DNA from: Terriglobia bacterium
GTDB lineage: Bacteria > Acidobacteriota > Terriglobia > Bryobacterales > Bryobacteraceae
Assembly (NCBI GenBank): GCA_020073445.1
Contig: JAIQFE010000020.1
Coordinates: 49,210-113,209, forward strand
DNA length: 64,000 bases
Direction of reading: 5' to 3'
Below the pieces are notes generated by a model. It was not told the origin of the DNA. It saw nothing but the letters and a program-made list of their open reading frames with translations, and did not search any database. Position numbers and translations under genes: made by a program. Below are positions 15,208 to 24,713 of this stretch, one piece after another; position 1 is the stretch's first letter; each line of letters begins with the position of its first letter.

Positions 15208-16104
15208 ATGCGTATTGGAATGATCGGGTTAGGGAAGATGGGCGGGAATATGGCGCAGCGCCTCACGATGGGCGGGCACGAGGTGATCGCGTTCGACGCT
15301 CATCCTCCGGACGCAGCTCGGGTTCAGGAGATGAAGGCGACCCTGGTTGCCGACCTGGCGGGGCTTGTAGCGCAACTTCAGGCACCCAGGACCGTCTGGA
15401 TCATGGTCCCTGCGGGCAAGCCCACTCAGGACACCGTGGACGCCTTGGCTAAGTTACTGTCGCCTGGGGATTTGATCATCGACGGCGGCAATACCCGATT
15501 TACTGACGATATCGCTCGCGCGGCTGCTCTGGAGCCCAAAGGGATCCACTATATGGACGCCGGAACCAGCGGGGGAATCTGGGGCTTGAAGGTCGGCTAT
15601 TGCCTGATGGTCGGCGGGCAGGAGGCCGACTATCGCCGTGTAGAGCCCATCCTCAAGACGCTGGCACCTCCGGACGGGTATCTCTACTGCGGCCCGGTCG
15701 GATCGGGCCACTTCGTGAAGATGGTGCACAACGGGATCGAATACGCGATGATGCAGGGCTACGCCGAGGGTTTCGAAATCATGCAGGCCTCGCGGTACAA
15801 GCTGGACCTGGGGGCGATCGCCAATTTGTGGATGCAAGGCAGCGTGGTGCGGAGCTGGCTGCTGGAGCTGACCGCGAGCGCGCTGAAGCAGGATCCGGGG
15901 CTCGACCATCTTCAGGCTTGGGTGGAGGATTCGGGCGAAGGGCGCTGGACGGTGGAGGAATCGATCAACACGGCGGTTCCGGCGCCGGTGATCGGGCTGT
16001 CTTTGATGATGCGTTTCCGCTCGCGGCAGGATAATTCGTTCGGCGCGCGGATGCTGGCGGCCATGCGTCAGCAGTTCGGCGGGCACGCGGTCAAGCCTAA
16101 GTAA
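15208..16104 (+). CDS. gnd: 6-phosphogluconate dehydrogenase, short decarboxylating type
   Basis: 298 aa from the ATG at 15208; an open frame upstream from 15133 would add 25 unrelated residues and cover the hsp20 promoter. The Rossmann start MRIGMIGLGKMGGNMAQRL is followed by DGGNTRFTDDIARAA, the GTSGGIWGLKVGYCLMVGG motif and GHFVKMVHNGIEYAMMQGYAEGFEI, which holds the catalytic Lys-x-x-x-Asn. The length of about 300 residues marks the bacterial GndA/YqeC type, usually NAD-preferring, rather than the 470-residue NADP enzyme. It oxidises 6-phosphogluconate to ribulose 5-phosphate and CO2. Confidence 0.92.
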   Translation: MRIGMIGLGKMGGNMAQRLTMGGHEVIAFDAHPPDAARVQEMKATLVADLAGLVAQLQAPRTVWIMVPAGKPTQDTVDALAKLLSPGDLIIDGGNTRFTDDIARAAALEPKGIHYMDAGTSGGIWGLKVGYCLMVGGQEADYRRVEPILKTLAPPDGYLYCGPVGSGHFVKMVHNGIEYAMMQGYAEGFEIMQASRYKLDLGAIANLWMQGSVVRSWLLELTASALKQDPGLDHLQAWVEDSGEGRWTVEESINTAVPAPVIGLSLMMRFRSRQDNSFGARMLAAMRQQFGGHAVKPK

Positions 16105-16118
16105 ACTACTTCAGCCGC

Positions 16119-18146
16119 TCACTTCAGTCGAAAGATCACGAAATTCGCATCGCGAAATACTTCGACTGCCGTCGGTCCGGGCGGGCGGGCGCTCGCCGGC
16201 GCTACCAGAAAATCGAAATGCATTTGGCTCAGCTGGTTCTCCACTTCGGCCTCGGTCCACGGCCGGAACGCGCAGATCGATCGGTAGCGCGGGAATGGCG
16301 GCGCGTAGACGTCGGAGCAATTCTCCAAGGCCAGAATATTTTCGGCCGGTGTGGTGTGGTCGCGCAGCCAGACGAGCGAAGGATACGTGATCAGCGCCTG
16401 GCTCAGGTATTCGTCGCGGCCAATCATTCCGGCGACGTAGCGTAGCTGTGGAGCGTTGATTTCGACGATCATAATCGCGCAGAGCGCCGGGATCATCACC
16501 CATAGAGACGCTGCGGCGAGGATCGCTCGCGTGATCACGGGAGATGTTCCCCAAAACCGGGCCAGCCTGACGCCGGTCAACAGTGCGAATACCGCTAACG
16601 CCGGCACTGCGTACCTTACGAGGGGGCTGACCCATCCCCATGCGAGGAACGCCGTGATCGCAAACCAGAGACACAACTGCTCCGCGCGGTTGGGGCGCCG
16701 CGTGAACAGCCACACTGGCCAAAAGAGAACGAACACGATCCCCAGCGGCGCGATCAGCACGGTTTCCGAGAAGTCGTGCCCGTGAAAATGCAGGTCCCAG
16801 GGCAGACGGAGCATCCGCAGGATCGATCCAGCGAAGCTTGGATCGGGCGGCCAACCAGGTATCGCCGGTATCCCGCGGCCCAGAGGAAAAATGGGATTGC
16901 CGGTGAGCATAAAGCGCCGCACGTATATTCCCAGCGCGACGATCGCGAAGATCATGGCTAGCGATGCGACTGCCCGGAGGCGTCGCGGCTGGCGCCATGC
17001 CGCGGGGAGAAACACGAGGGCTAAAGGGATCGCGCCAAACGTAGCCAGGTCCTTGGTTGCGAATCCGCATGCGAGAAACAGCACTCCGGCTTGGACCCAC
17101 TTAAAACCGGACGTTTCGCGCCAGCGAACGGCGGCTGCCAATGAAGCGAGCAGGAAGAAAGCCAGCATCGCATCGTTCTTCGGCACGGATTCGGCCCAGT
17201 GGAAGACGGGCAGGGAGGCAACGAGCACGACGCCGGTGAGCGCTTCACCGGCATCGGCGCCACAATCGCGCGCCAAGATCCAGGCGGCCAGCAGGGACAT
17301 GACCAAGAACGCCGGTGCGATCAACTGGGCCGCGGGCTGTCCGCCGAGTGACCAAGCGAGTGCAAACAACGACTCGGCGGCTTGCGGGAAAAACGAATAC
17401 TCCAGGCCAGGCTTCGGCTCAAGCGCGTGGACTTGCAGATAATACTGGCTCAACGGAAGATGCATCTTCATCGCGTCCCAGGACAGCGTGGGAGCGAGCA
17501 TCAGCACTGTCGCACATGCGGCCAGGATCGCCGCGAACGGGATCAGGATACCGGCGGCGTCGTGGCGCAGATCCGTGAGCTCGCCCCAGCGATGGAAGAG
17601 AGCCCGCAAGGTTTCGAGCAGGCGCGCAACATTGGTCCGAAAAACCATGAGGGGCGCCAGCAGGAGTACCGCGAAAAACCATGGTTGCCAAAGGGGGTAC
17701 CAGAGCTTTGCGAGGCCGCCGGCAAATATCGCCGTGTTCATCAGCGCGAATCCGGCGGCGATGGAGAAGAGCAGATCCGCCGCAGGGGCTCGGGAAACCC
17801 AGCCACAACGGTCGCACAAAGCTCGTCCGGCGCAGTAGGAGGCGGTGAAGAGCGCCGCGACCACGATCGTCGCGCGCGGTTCGCGTAACAGGGCGATGGC
17901 CGCTGGAACCGCGACGATGGCAGGCAATTCGTAACGCCACAGGAATCCGGTCCGCAGGCGGGTCCACGCTAATGCTCCTGCCGCCAGCAGAGGCAATCCG
18001 ATGATCGCGGCGCGATAGAACTGCGGGCCGGGACTGCGGAAATACTCGACATGCCAGCGCACGATGCCCGAGGTCAGCACGACGGCGATCGCGGCCCAGG
18101 CGAGCCACAGTACGGTCTGTACGCGAGTCGGCATTTTAAAAAGCAA
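16119..18146 (-). CDS. GT39/ArnT-like multi-spanning glycosyltransferase
   Basis: 675 aa (671 from the second Met). About a dozen membrane helices are visible. The first long loop carries LSWDAMKMHLPLSQYYLQ, where the Asp corresponds to the acidic catalytic position of polyprenyl-phosphate sugar transferases such as ArnT and PMT, followed by EYSFFPQAAESLFALAW. The C-terminal soluble part (about 590-675, with ALENCSDVYAPPFPRYRSI) is typical of uncharacterised members. The probable reaction is transfer of a sugar from a lipid carrier at the outer face of the inner membrane; acceptor unknown. It is divergent from the histidine kinase gene with 33 bases between. Confidence 0.75.
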   Translation of the reverse strand: MLFKMPTRVQTVLWLAWAAIAVVLTSGIVRWHVEYFRSPGPQFYRAAIIGLPLLAAGALAWTRLRTGFLWRYELPAIVAVPAAIALLREPRATIVVAALFTASYCAGRALCDRCGWVSRAPAADLLFSIAAGFALMNTAIFAGGLAKLWYPLWQPWFFAVLLLAPLMVFRTNVARLLETLRALFHRWGELTDLRHDAAGILIPFAAILAACATVLMLAPTLSWDAMKMHLPLSQYYLQVHALEPKPGLEYSFFPQAAESLFALAWSLGGQPAAQLIAPAFLVMSLLAAWILARDCGADAGEALTGVVLVASLPVFHWAESVPKNDAMLAFFLLASLAAAVRWRETSGFKWVQAGVLFLACGFATKDLATFGAIPLALVFLPAAWRQPRRLRAVASLAMIFAIVALGIYVRRFMLTGNPIFPLGRGIPAIPGWPPDPSFAGSILRMLRLPWDLHFHGHDFSETVLIAPLGIVFVLFWPVWLFTRRPNRAEQLCLWFAITAFLAWGWVSPLVRYAVPALAVFALLTGVRLARFWGTSPVITRAILAAASLWVMIPALCAIMIVEINAPQLRYVAGMIGRDEYLSQALITYPSLVWLRDHTTPAENILALENCSDVYAPPFPRYRSICAFRPWTEAEVENQLSQMHFDFLVAPASARPPGPTAVEVFRDANFVIFRLK

Positions 18147-18179
18147 TCGCCGATTATACCCATTCGATATGATTGGACC

Positions 18180-19952
18180 GTGAACGAGTCGCTACTGGTC
18201 AACACTCTCGGGCACTCGGCCGGCGTGCTGATCTTCGGCATTTTTCTGGTGCTGCTGCTGCGGGATCGCGCCGCGCGGCGGCTGCGCGGTGGCGTCAAAT
18301 CGATGGTGGCGGCGCTACTGGCGCTGGCGTGGAACGTGGCGTCGCTGATCGTTCTAGGCAGTGACTCGCCGGACACGTGGTTCATCCGGATCACCATCGC
18401 AATCGGATTTTCGGTGCTCAGTCTGCTGCCCGCGGTGTTGTTCGACCTATGCCTGGAACGCCGCTATCGTCCGCTGGTTCAAGGAGGATACGCGCTCAGC
18501 GGGGTCGCGACGGTGCTGCACGTCGCCGAGCTGTTCCGGGACAACGCGAGCTACCATCGCTGGGCCCTGACCTCGATCACCATCGGATTCGGAATTCTCA
18601 CGCTGATCGCGGCGGTGCTGGTGTACCGCGAGCAGCACGACCGGGCCACCACTTCGCGGGTGGTGGGAACCATGTCCCTTTTTCTGCTCGCCATGTCGTT
18701 CGTGCACCTGGGCAGCGGACATGCGCGACAGATCTGGTCGCAGGAACTGGCGTTCCATCACGCGGCCATTCCGCTGGCCCTGCTGGTGCTGCTGCAGGAT
18801 TACCGCTTCGTGCTTTTGGATGCGTTCTTCCGGTTCCTGGCGAATGTATTTCTGGCGGCTGTCTTTGTCTTCGGAGTGGTGGAAGCCTGGTGTCTGGAGC
18901 TTTTGCCCGCCGCCGACACGCCGTTCCATATCGCGCTGCTGCTGGCGGGCGCGTGTCTGATGCTGGTGTTGTTCGCGCTGGCGCGCGGAGGCGTCCAGCG
19001 GGCGCTCACGCGGCTGATCTTTCGGCGCCCCAATGAGGAAGCTCTGGTTCGCGATCTGAAGACTCCCATCCACAGCGAGGAAGAGTACATCGCCGCCGCC
19101 GTAGCCCGGTTGGGCGAGTTCATGGGAGCGCCTGCACGCGTGACGGCCGGGGCTGTGGATGCGCTGGACGAAGGCGCCGAGGCCGTGGTGCCGTTACGAA
19201 TTGGCTCGGGTGGAACGCTCTCCGTGCTGCTTGGACGACGAACGGGCGGACGCCGTTACCTGAGTGAAGACTTGCAGGCCCTCGGCCGCGTCGCGTTGGT
19301 GATTGGCGAGCAGCTGGAGCAATACCGCGATCTCGAAACGCGCCGGCTGGTGGCGCAGGCCGAACTGCGCGCCCTGCAATCCCAGATTCATCCGCATTTT
19401 CTGTTTAACGCGCTGAACACGTTGTACGGGATCATTCCTCGCGAAGCCCGCGGCGCCCGCGAGACTGTCTTGAACCTCGCAGATATCTTCCGCTACTTTC
19501 TGGAGACCAAGAGAACGACGGTGCCGCTGGAAGAGGAAATGCACATCGTCAAAGCATACCTGGATGTGGAACGGCTGCGGCTGGGCGACAAACTCAAGCT
19601 CGAGATCAACGTGACGCCGGAGGCGCAGTTGGTTCCCATCCCGATCCTATCGATACAGCCATTAGTGGAGAACGCGGTGAAGCACGGGATCGCGCCGCTG
19701 GCCGGCGGAGGGCTGATCCAGATCAGCGCAGGGCTCGATGCGAACGGATCGTTGCTTATCTCGGTGCGCGACAGTGGCCCGGGATTTTCGAAATCGAACC
19801 GCAGCGGGGTGGGTCTGGAAAACGTCGAGCGCAGACTGGAGCTATGCTACGGCGGCGACGCTAGTCTCGCCATTGACTGCGATGTTTCCGGGACTGAAGT
19901 ATGCGTGCGAATCCCGGCAACGTCGGCCAAGCCAGTTGAGGCGCGGCGATGA
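18180..19952 (+). CDS. LytS-type sensor histidine kinase
   Basis: 590 aa from GTG 18180; the open frame further upstream overlaps the divergent gene and encodes nothing membrane-like. Residues 1-265 contain about seven or eight membrane helices, a sensor resembling 7TM types. A short GAF-like linker (PIHSEEEYIAAAVARLGEF onward) precedes the His_kinase box LQSQIHPHFLFNALNTLYGI, with the phospho-accepting His404, and a HATPase domain with LVENAVKHGI and DSGPGF. This is the PF06580 family that pairs with LytTR regulators. Its last four bases overlap the regulator gene. Confidence 0.9.
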   Translation: MNESLLVNTLGHSAGVLIFGIFLVLLLRDRAARRLRGGVKSMVAALLALAWNVASLIVLGSDSPDTWFIRITIAIGFSVLSLLPAVLFDLCLERRYRPLVQGGYALSGVATVLHVAELFRDNASYHRWALTSITIGFGILTLIAAVLVYREQHDRATTSRVVGTMSLFLLAMSFVHLGSGHARQIWSQELAFHHAAIPLALLVLLQDYRFVLLDAFFRFLANVFLAAVFVFGVVEAWCLELLPAADTPFHIALLLAGACLMLVLFALARGGVQRALTRLIFRRPNEEALVRDLKTPIHSEEEYIAAAVARLGEFMGAPARVTAGAVDALDEGAEAVVPLRIGSGGTLSVLLGRRTGGRRYLSEDLQALGRVALVIGEQLEQYRDLETRRLVAQAELRALQSQIHPHFLFNALNTLYGIIPREARGARETVLNLADIFRYFLETKRTTVPLEEEMHIVKAYLDVERLRLGDKLKLEINVTPEAQLVPIPILSIQPLVENAVKHGIAPLAGGGLIQISAGLDANGSLLISVRDSGPGFSKSNRSGVGLENVERRLELCYGGDASLAIDCDVSGTEVCVRIPATSAKPVEARR

Positions 19953-20653
19953 GAGTCCTGATCGCCGACGACGAACCGGTGGCACGCCAGGTCCTGCGCG
20001 AACATGTCGAGGCTATCCCATCGCTCGAAATCGCGGGTGAGGCATCCACAGGCAAAGAAACGCTGCAGCGCATCCTGGATCTGGACCCGGACGTGGTGCT
20101 TCTCGATCAGCAGATGCCGGAGCTGGACGGATTGGCGGTGGTGCGGTCCTTGCGCGGCGCGCACACGCCTCTGATCATTTTCGTCACCGCTTACGAGCGG
20201 CATGCGCTGGAGGCCTTCGAAGTGGGCGCGGTCGATTACCTGCTAAAACCGGTGCGCCGGGAACGGCTGGAGAAAGCCATCGAGAAAGCCCGGCGGCAGC
20301 TGAAGAGCCTTCCGGCTGCCCAGGGGCCGAAGAAAATCGTCGGACGCCGCGGCACGGATTTGTACCTGCTGGATCCGGCCGAGATCGTCGCTTTCCAGGC
20401 GGACGGCGAGCTGGTGCACATCATCACGACCGGACAGCGTTATCTATCGGATCACTCGCTGAAAGCACTGGAAGAAAAGCTCGAGCGCCCGCGCTTCCGC
20501 CGCGTGCATCGCGGCACGCTGATCAACACCGACCACCTGCGTAAGATTTCCCCGCTCTCCAGCCGCCGCTGGCTGCTCAAGATGTCCAACGGTTTCGAGG
20601 CGGTGGTCAGCAAGCGCCTGGCGAGCGCGATCCGCGAGCAAGCCCGCTGGTAG
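19949..20653 (+). CDS. LytTR-family response regulator
   Basis: 234 aa. The receiver domain (1-118) has Asp7-Asp8, the phospho-accepting Asp53 in VVLLDQQMPELDG, the Thr in IIFVTAYE and the Lys in DYLLKPV. A LytTR DNA-binding domain follows (about 130-232): GRRGTDLYLLDPAEIVAFQA, FRRVHRGTLINTDHL and a terminal LASAIREQARW. It should bind a pair of imperfect direct repeats upstream of targets. Overlap of 4 bases with the kinase gene makes this a classic two-component operon. Targets are not evident; neither neighbour has an obvious LytTR site. Confidence 0.94.
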   Translation: MRVLIADDEPVARQVLREHVEAIPSLEIAGEASTGKETLQRILDLDPDVVLLDQQMPELDGLAVVRSLRGAHTPLIIFVTAYERHALEAFEVGAVDYLLKPVRRERLEKAIEKARRQLKSLPAAQGPKKIVGRRGTDLYLLDPAEIVAFQADGELVHIITTGQRYLSDHSLKALEEKLERPRFRRVHRGTLINTDHLRKISPLSSRRWLLKMSNGFEAVVSKRLASAIREQARW

Positions 20654-20660
20654 CGAGTAC

Positions 20661-20799
20661 GTGGGGCAGGATCGCAATCCTGTAAAGAAAAGGGGGACAG
20701 GCAGCTCTGTCCACTCCCCCACTGGTAGGCGAAGTGAGGAGCTTACAGGAGGGGACAGAGTAGCCTGTCCCCTTTTCTCCCTATTTCTGCGTGCCCCAC
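20661..20799 (+). repeat. Dispersed inverted repeat, family 1, copy A (long form)
   Basis: The core, 20688-20776, begins AAAAGGGGGACAGGCAGCTC and ends with the near complement GTAGCCTGTCCCCTTTT. Each arm also folds alone (GGACAG with CTGTCC). This copy has an outer shell: GTGGGGCA (20661-20668) and TGCCCCAC (20792-20799), plus a 14-base near palindrome AGGATCGCAATCCT at 20668-20681. It sits between the LytTR gene and the efflux gene, both on the plus strand. Confidence 0.85.
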
Positions 20800-20827
20800 C
20801 ACGGGCTGACCCGGTATCTTAGAAGTA

Positions 20828-22402
20828 GTGTCTGAGCGCCACGTTAACCCCTGGATAATCGCGTTCTCGGTGATGCTCTGCACCTTCATGGAGGTGCTGG
20901 ACACCACCGTCGTCAACGTATCGCTGCCGCACATCGCTGGAAACCTTTCCGCCACCATCGATGAAGCCACCTGGGTACTTACTTCGTACCTGGTGGCCAA
21001 CGCGATTGTCCTTCCGATGACCGGGTGGCTCGCAAACTTCTTCGGCCGCAAACGCCTGCTGATGTACAGCGTGGTGGGATTCACCGCGGCCTCATTCCTG
21101 TGCGGCGCCGCGCCGAGCTTGCCGTTGCTGGTGATTTTCCGCGTGATTCAGGGGCTGTGCGGAGGCGCGCTGCAGCCATTGTCGCAAGCCGTGCTGCTCG
21201 AAGCTTTCCCGCCCGAAGGCCGCGGCAAGGCGATGGGTTTCTGGGGTCTGGGAATTGTCGTCGCCCCGGTTTTGGGGCCGGTGTTCGGCGGCTGGCTCAC
21301 GGATAGCTACACCTGGCGCTGGGTTTTCTATATCAACCTGCCCGTCGGGATCCTCTCGATTCTAATGGTGCACTGGTTCGTTTTCGATCCTTCCTACATC
21401 AAGCGCAACGTGACCGCGCGCATCGATTATTGGGGAATCGGAATGCTCGCCGTGTGGATCGCGGCGCTGCAAATCGCCTTCGACAAGGGGCAGCAGTTGG
21501 ATTGGTTCAGCTCGCCCTATATCGTGGGGCTATTAGTGATCGCCGGGACATTCCTGGTGGCGTTCCTGGTTCGCGAAATGATGGCCGAGCATCCGGTAGT
21601 GAATCTCCGCATCTTCAAAGTGGGGAGCTACAGCGCCGGCGTGTTCCTGATGGCGGTTTTGGGATTCGTGCTGTATGGCAGCATCGTGATTCTGCCCATC
21701 TGGCTCCAGACGCTGATGGGATATCCAGCTACGCGAGCAGGTCTGACCATGGCCCCGCGCGGGATGGGATCGATGATCGCGATGCCGCTCATCGGCATGA
21801 TCCTTCCACGTTTCGATCCGCGAAAATTGCTCGCAGGTGGACTGTTGATGGGCGCGTTTTCCACCTGGCAGTTCGGGCAAATGAACCTGAACGCCGGCTA
21901 CTGGGACCTGTTCTGGCCGCAGTTTATACAAGGCTTCGGGCTGGGACTGATTTTCGTGCCGCTCACGACGATCTCGATGGGCCGCGTGCCGCGCGAGAGC
22001 ATGGGGAACGCCACCAGTCTGTTCAACCTGATGCGCAACATAGGCGGCGCGGTGGGGATCGCGGTAATTGCGATGCTCAACACGCGCTACCAGCAGAAGT
22101 ACATCAACGTTCTGGGATCCCATGTGGTGCAGGGCGATCCGGCGACGGGACAATGGGTGGGTTCGCTGAGATCGATGTTCATGGGAGCCGGCTCAGGTCC
22201 GGGCCTGGCGGATCAGCGAGCTTATGGCGCCGTATTCGGGCTGGTGCAGCAACAAGCCGCGATGCGGGCGTTCCTGGACATCTTCAAGCTCATCACCATC
22301 GTGTTTTTGTTGATGATCCCGCTGGTGCTGATCATGCGGAAGCCCAAGAAGGACGAGGGCGGTCCTTCCAAGCGGTCAGACGACATTCCCGCGGCCCATT
22401 AG
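20828..22402 (+). CDS. DHA2-family drug:proton antiporter, EmrB/QacA type
   Basis: 524 aa, GTG start. Fourteen membrane helices fit the length. Motif C of the DHA2 group appears as GLGIVVAPVLGPVFGGWLTD (about 140-159), motif A as GWLANFFGRKRLL, and the first helix carries the family signature MEVLDTTVVNVSLPHI. It exports hydrophobic compounds across the inner membrane at the expense of protons. No EmrA-type adaptor or TolC-type channel gene is adjacent. It ends tail to tail with pckA, overlapping it by 4 bases. Confidence 0.92.
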   Translation: MSERHVNPWIIAFSVMLCTFMEVLDTTVVNVSLPHIAGNLSATIDEATWVLTSYLVANAIVLPMTGWLANFFGRKRLLMYSVVGFTAASFLCGAAPSLPLLVIFRVIQGLCGGALQPLSQAVLLEAFPPEGRGKAMGFWGLGIVVAPVLGPVFGGWLTDSYTWRWVFYINLPVGILSILMVHWFVFDPSYIKRNVTARIDYWGIGMLAVWIAALQIAFDKGQQLDWFSSPYIVGLLVIAGTFLVAFLVREMMAEHPVVNLRIFKVGSYSAGVFLMAVLGFVLYGSIVILPIWLQTLMGYPATRAGLTMAPRGMGSMIAMPLIGMILPRFDPRKLLAGGLLMGAFSTWQFGQMNLNAGYWDLFWPQFIQGFGLGLIFVPLTTISMGRVPRESMGNATSLFNLMRNIGGAVGIAVIAMLNTRYQQKYINVLGSHVVQGDPATGQWVGSLRSMFMGAGSGPGLADQRAYGAVFGLVQQQAAMRAFLDIFKLITIVFLLMIPLVLIMRKPKKDEGGPSKRSDDIPAAH

Positions 22403-23997
22403 GCTGGGGCGGCTTCCAGAATTTCTTCGGCCACGTGCCCGAACTTCTCGAAGTTCTTGCGGAAGCGCGCGCTCAATTCCTCTGCGGCGCGATCGTAAGC
22501 CGCTGAATCGGTCCACTTCCCGCGTGCCTCCAGTACCTCCGAAGGCACACCTGGAATCTCTCGAGGGACCAGAACCTTGAATATCGGATGCGGGTCTACT
22601 GCGACCTTGTCGAGCTGGCCGCTCACCGCGGCCTGGACCATCGCGCGCGTGTGCTTCAGGCTGATCCGCTCGCCGACGCCATAGGGACCGCCGTTCCAGC
22701 CGGTGTTGACCAGATAGCAAGGGACCTTGTGGCGATGGAGCTTTTCCGCCAGCATCTTCGCGTAGACTTGCGGATGCCGCGGCAGAAAGGGAGCCGCGAA
22801 GCACGCGCTAAACGTCGCGCCCGGCTCTTTGCCCAATCCACGCTCGGTTCCGGCGAGCTTGGCCGTGTATCCGCTCAGAAAGTGATACACGCCCTGTTCC
22901 GGCGTCAGCCGCGAAATAGGAGGCAGCACGCCGAACGCATCCGCCGTTAAGAACAGAACGTGAGCCGGATGCCCGCCGACGCCCGGCAACACCGCATTGT
23001 CGATGAAATTCACGCGGTAGGCCGCGCGCGTGTTTTCCGTGAGCTCGCCGGAATCGAAATCGAGCAGGCGCAGCTCCGGATCCATCATCACGTTTTCGAG
23101 GATCGTGCCGAAGCGGATCGCGTTCCAGATCTGAGGCTCTTTTTCCTGCGAAAGATGGATGCACTTTGCGTAGCACCCGCCTTCGAAGTTGAAAACGCCG
23201 TGATCGCTCCAGCCGTGCTCATCGTCGCCGATCAGCCGCCGCTGAGGATCGGCCGAAAGCGTGGTCTTGCCGGTTCCCGAGAGGCCGAAGAACAGCGCCA
23301 CACCGCCGCCGCGCTCATCCATGTTGGCCGAGCAGTGCATGGGGAAAATGTTCTTGAACGGCAAAATGTGATTGAGGATGGTGAAGATGCTCTTCTTGAG
23401 TTCGCCGGCGTACTCGGTGCCGGCGATCAGCACCACCTTTTTCGTGAAGTTGATCACGATGGCCGTGTGCGAGCGGGTTCCGTCGCGGTCCGGATCGGCG
23501 TAAAACGTCGGCGCGAAAAACACCGTGAATTCCGGCACGTGCTCGTCCGTTCTCAGGGGGTCGGGCCGGATAAACAACTGGCGTGCGAACAGATTGTGCC
23601 AGGCGCGCTGCGTGATCACGCGGATCGGAAGGGTGGTGGCCTGATCGGCGCCCGCAAAGCAGTCCTGCACGAACACGTCCTGGCCTTGCCAATACTTCGC
23701 CATGCGCTCGAACAGGCCATCGAACTGTTTCTGGGAAAGAGGCTGGTTCACGGCGCCCCAGTCGACCGTGTTTTCGGTGCCGGAATCGCGCACGATGTAC
23801 TTGTCTTTAGGGGAACGGCCTGTGAAAGGTCCGGTGCGAACGACGAAGGCGCCTCCGCTGGCTAGCATCCCTTCGTGGCGCTGGATGGCTTGCTCGATTA
23901 ACTGGGCCGTGCCCAGGTTCCAATATGCCGTTTGGACGTTCCGGAGTCCGTTTTTGGCGAGATCATGGCGGCTAGGGCGAACACCGGCGTTTTGCAT
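22399..23997 (-). CDS. pckA: Phosphoenolpyruvate carboxykinase (ATP)
   Basis: 532 aa, the normal length for the ATP-dependent enzyme. It has the P-loop GLSGTGKTTLS (about 237-247), the metal-binding stretch IGDDEHGWSD directly after it, HCSANMDERGGGVALFFG before it, and RTGPFTGRSPKDKYIV near residue 52, the PEPCK-ATP N-terminal signature. It converts oxaloacetate to phosphoenolpyruvate, the entry to gluconeogenesis. GGAGAG lies about 11 bases before the ATG. The AT-rich gap to the divergent gene at 24065 probably holds promoters for both, but I could not pick a convincing pair. Confidence 0.97.
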   Translation of the reverse strand: MQNAGVRPSRHDLAKNGLRNVQTAYWNLGTAQLIEQAIQRHEGMLASGGAFVVRTGPFTGRSPKDKYIVRDSGTENTVDWGAVNQPLSQKQFDGLFERMAKYWQGQDVFVQDCFAGADQATTLPIRVITQRAWHNLFARQLFIRPDPLRTDEHVPEFTVFFAPTFYADPDRDGTRSHTAIVINFTKKVVLIAGTEYAGELKKSIFTILNHILPFKNIFPMHCSANMDERGGGVALFFGLSGTGKTTLSADPQRRLIGDDEHGWSDHGVFNFEGGCYAKCIHLSQEKEPQIWNAIRFGTILENVMMDPELRLLDFDSGELTENTRAAYRVNFIDNAVLPGVGGHPAHVLFLTADAFGVLPPISRLTPEQGVYHFLSGYTAKLAGTERGLGKEPGATFSACFAAPFLPRHPQVYAKMLAEKLHRHKVPCYLVNTGWNGGPYGVGERISLKHTRAMVQAAVSGQLDKVAVDPHPIFKVLVPREIPGVPSEVLEARGKWTDSAAYDRAAEELSARFRKNFEKFGHVAEEILEAAPA

Positions 23998-24064
23998 CTA
24001 AAACAACTCTCCGCCGTACAAACCTTATAAATTCAGCTTGTCATCAGTTTATCATGGAGGTGCC

Positions 24065-24706
24065 ATGAGATCGCGATTCCAGCTTCGGTTGTTCGCGGTC
24101 TTATTTCTGGCGTTTTTCTCCATTGCAAAGGCGCGCGCGCAGGTTCTGGAGTTTGAATCCGGCGGGTTGAAATACAAGGCGCTTACACGTGGCGGCGTGA
24201 CGATCATGTTTGCCCCGCTTCCGACGAAAGTCCTGGGCTATACGATTCTCCAGGTGGCCATCTCCAACGGTTCGCCGGTGTCCTGGGGCTTCAAGCCCGA
24301 AGACTTCCGGTTCGAGCAGGAAGGCGGCCAGCGGATTCAAGCCGTATCGGCCGGAACGGTGGTCAAGCAGCTGCTGGACCACGCCAGCCGTGGCGACGTC
24401 GGGCGACTGATCACGGCTTATGAAATGGCGCTGTTCGGCAACGCGCACGTGCGGTCGACCAACGGTTACGAATCGCGGCGGCAAGACTACCTGGCGATTG
24501 GGTCGACGAAGCTGAAGGCCGCGTCGGCGGCATCGGCGATCGCGCTGGTGGCGACCAAGCTCGCTCCCGGGCAGTCCACCGACGGTGCGGTGTTTTATCC
24601 CACCAAAGGCAAGCCGTTGGGGGCGGGCCGGCTGATCGTGGACGCGGCGGCGGAGACGTTCGAGTTCCCGGTGGAAGCCGAGAACCAGCCGCGTGCTTCG
24701 CGATAG
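24065..24706 (+). CDS. Secreted protein of unknown function
   Basis: 213 aa from the ATG at 24065, chosen because GGAGG sits at 24056-24060. A signal peptide runs to about residue 25 (FFSIAKARAQ). The rest (LEFESGGLKYKALTRGGVTIMFAPLPTKVLGYTILQVAISNGSP, and later LAPGQSTDGAVFYPTKGKPLGAGRLIVD) looks like one beta-sandwich; the second piece is the kind of strand pair seen in periplasmic proteins with an Ig-like or DUF4352-like fold. No cysteines. I do not recognise the family. It ends 8 bases before the convergent ygfZ. Confidence 0.7.
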   Translation: MRSRFQLRLFAVLFLAFFSIAKARAQVLEFESGGLKYKALTRGGVTIMFAPLPTKVLGYTILQVAISNGSPVSWGFKPEDFRFEQEGGQRIQAVSAGTVVKQLLDHASRGDVGRLITAYEMALFGNAHVRSTNGYESRRQDYLAIGSTKLKAASAASAIALVATKLAPGQSTDGAVFYPTKGKPLGAGRLIVDAAAETFEFPVEAENQPRASR

Positions 24707-24713
24707 GGTAGCT

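Noticed and set aside
20688..20776. CRISPR array or insertion sequence at the GGGGACAGG repeats
   Set aside because: The copies are single, kilobases apart and inverted; no spacers, no cas genes and no transposase.
21430..22506. 358-codon frame inside the DHA2 transporter
   Set aside because: Out-of-frame shadow with no membrane segments or known domain.
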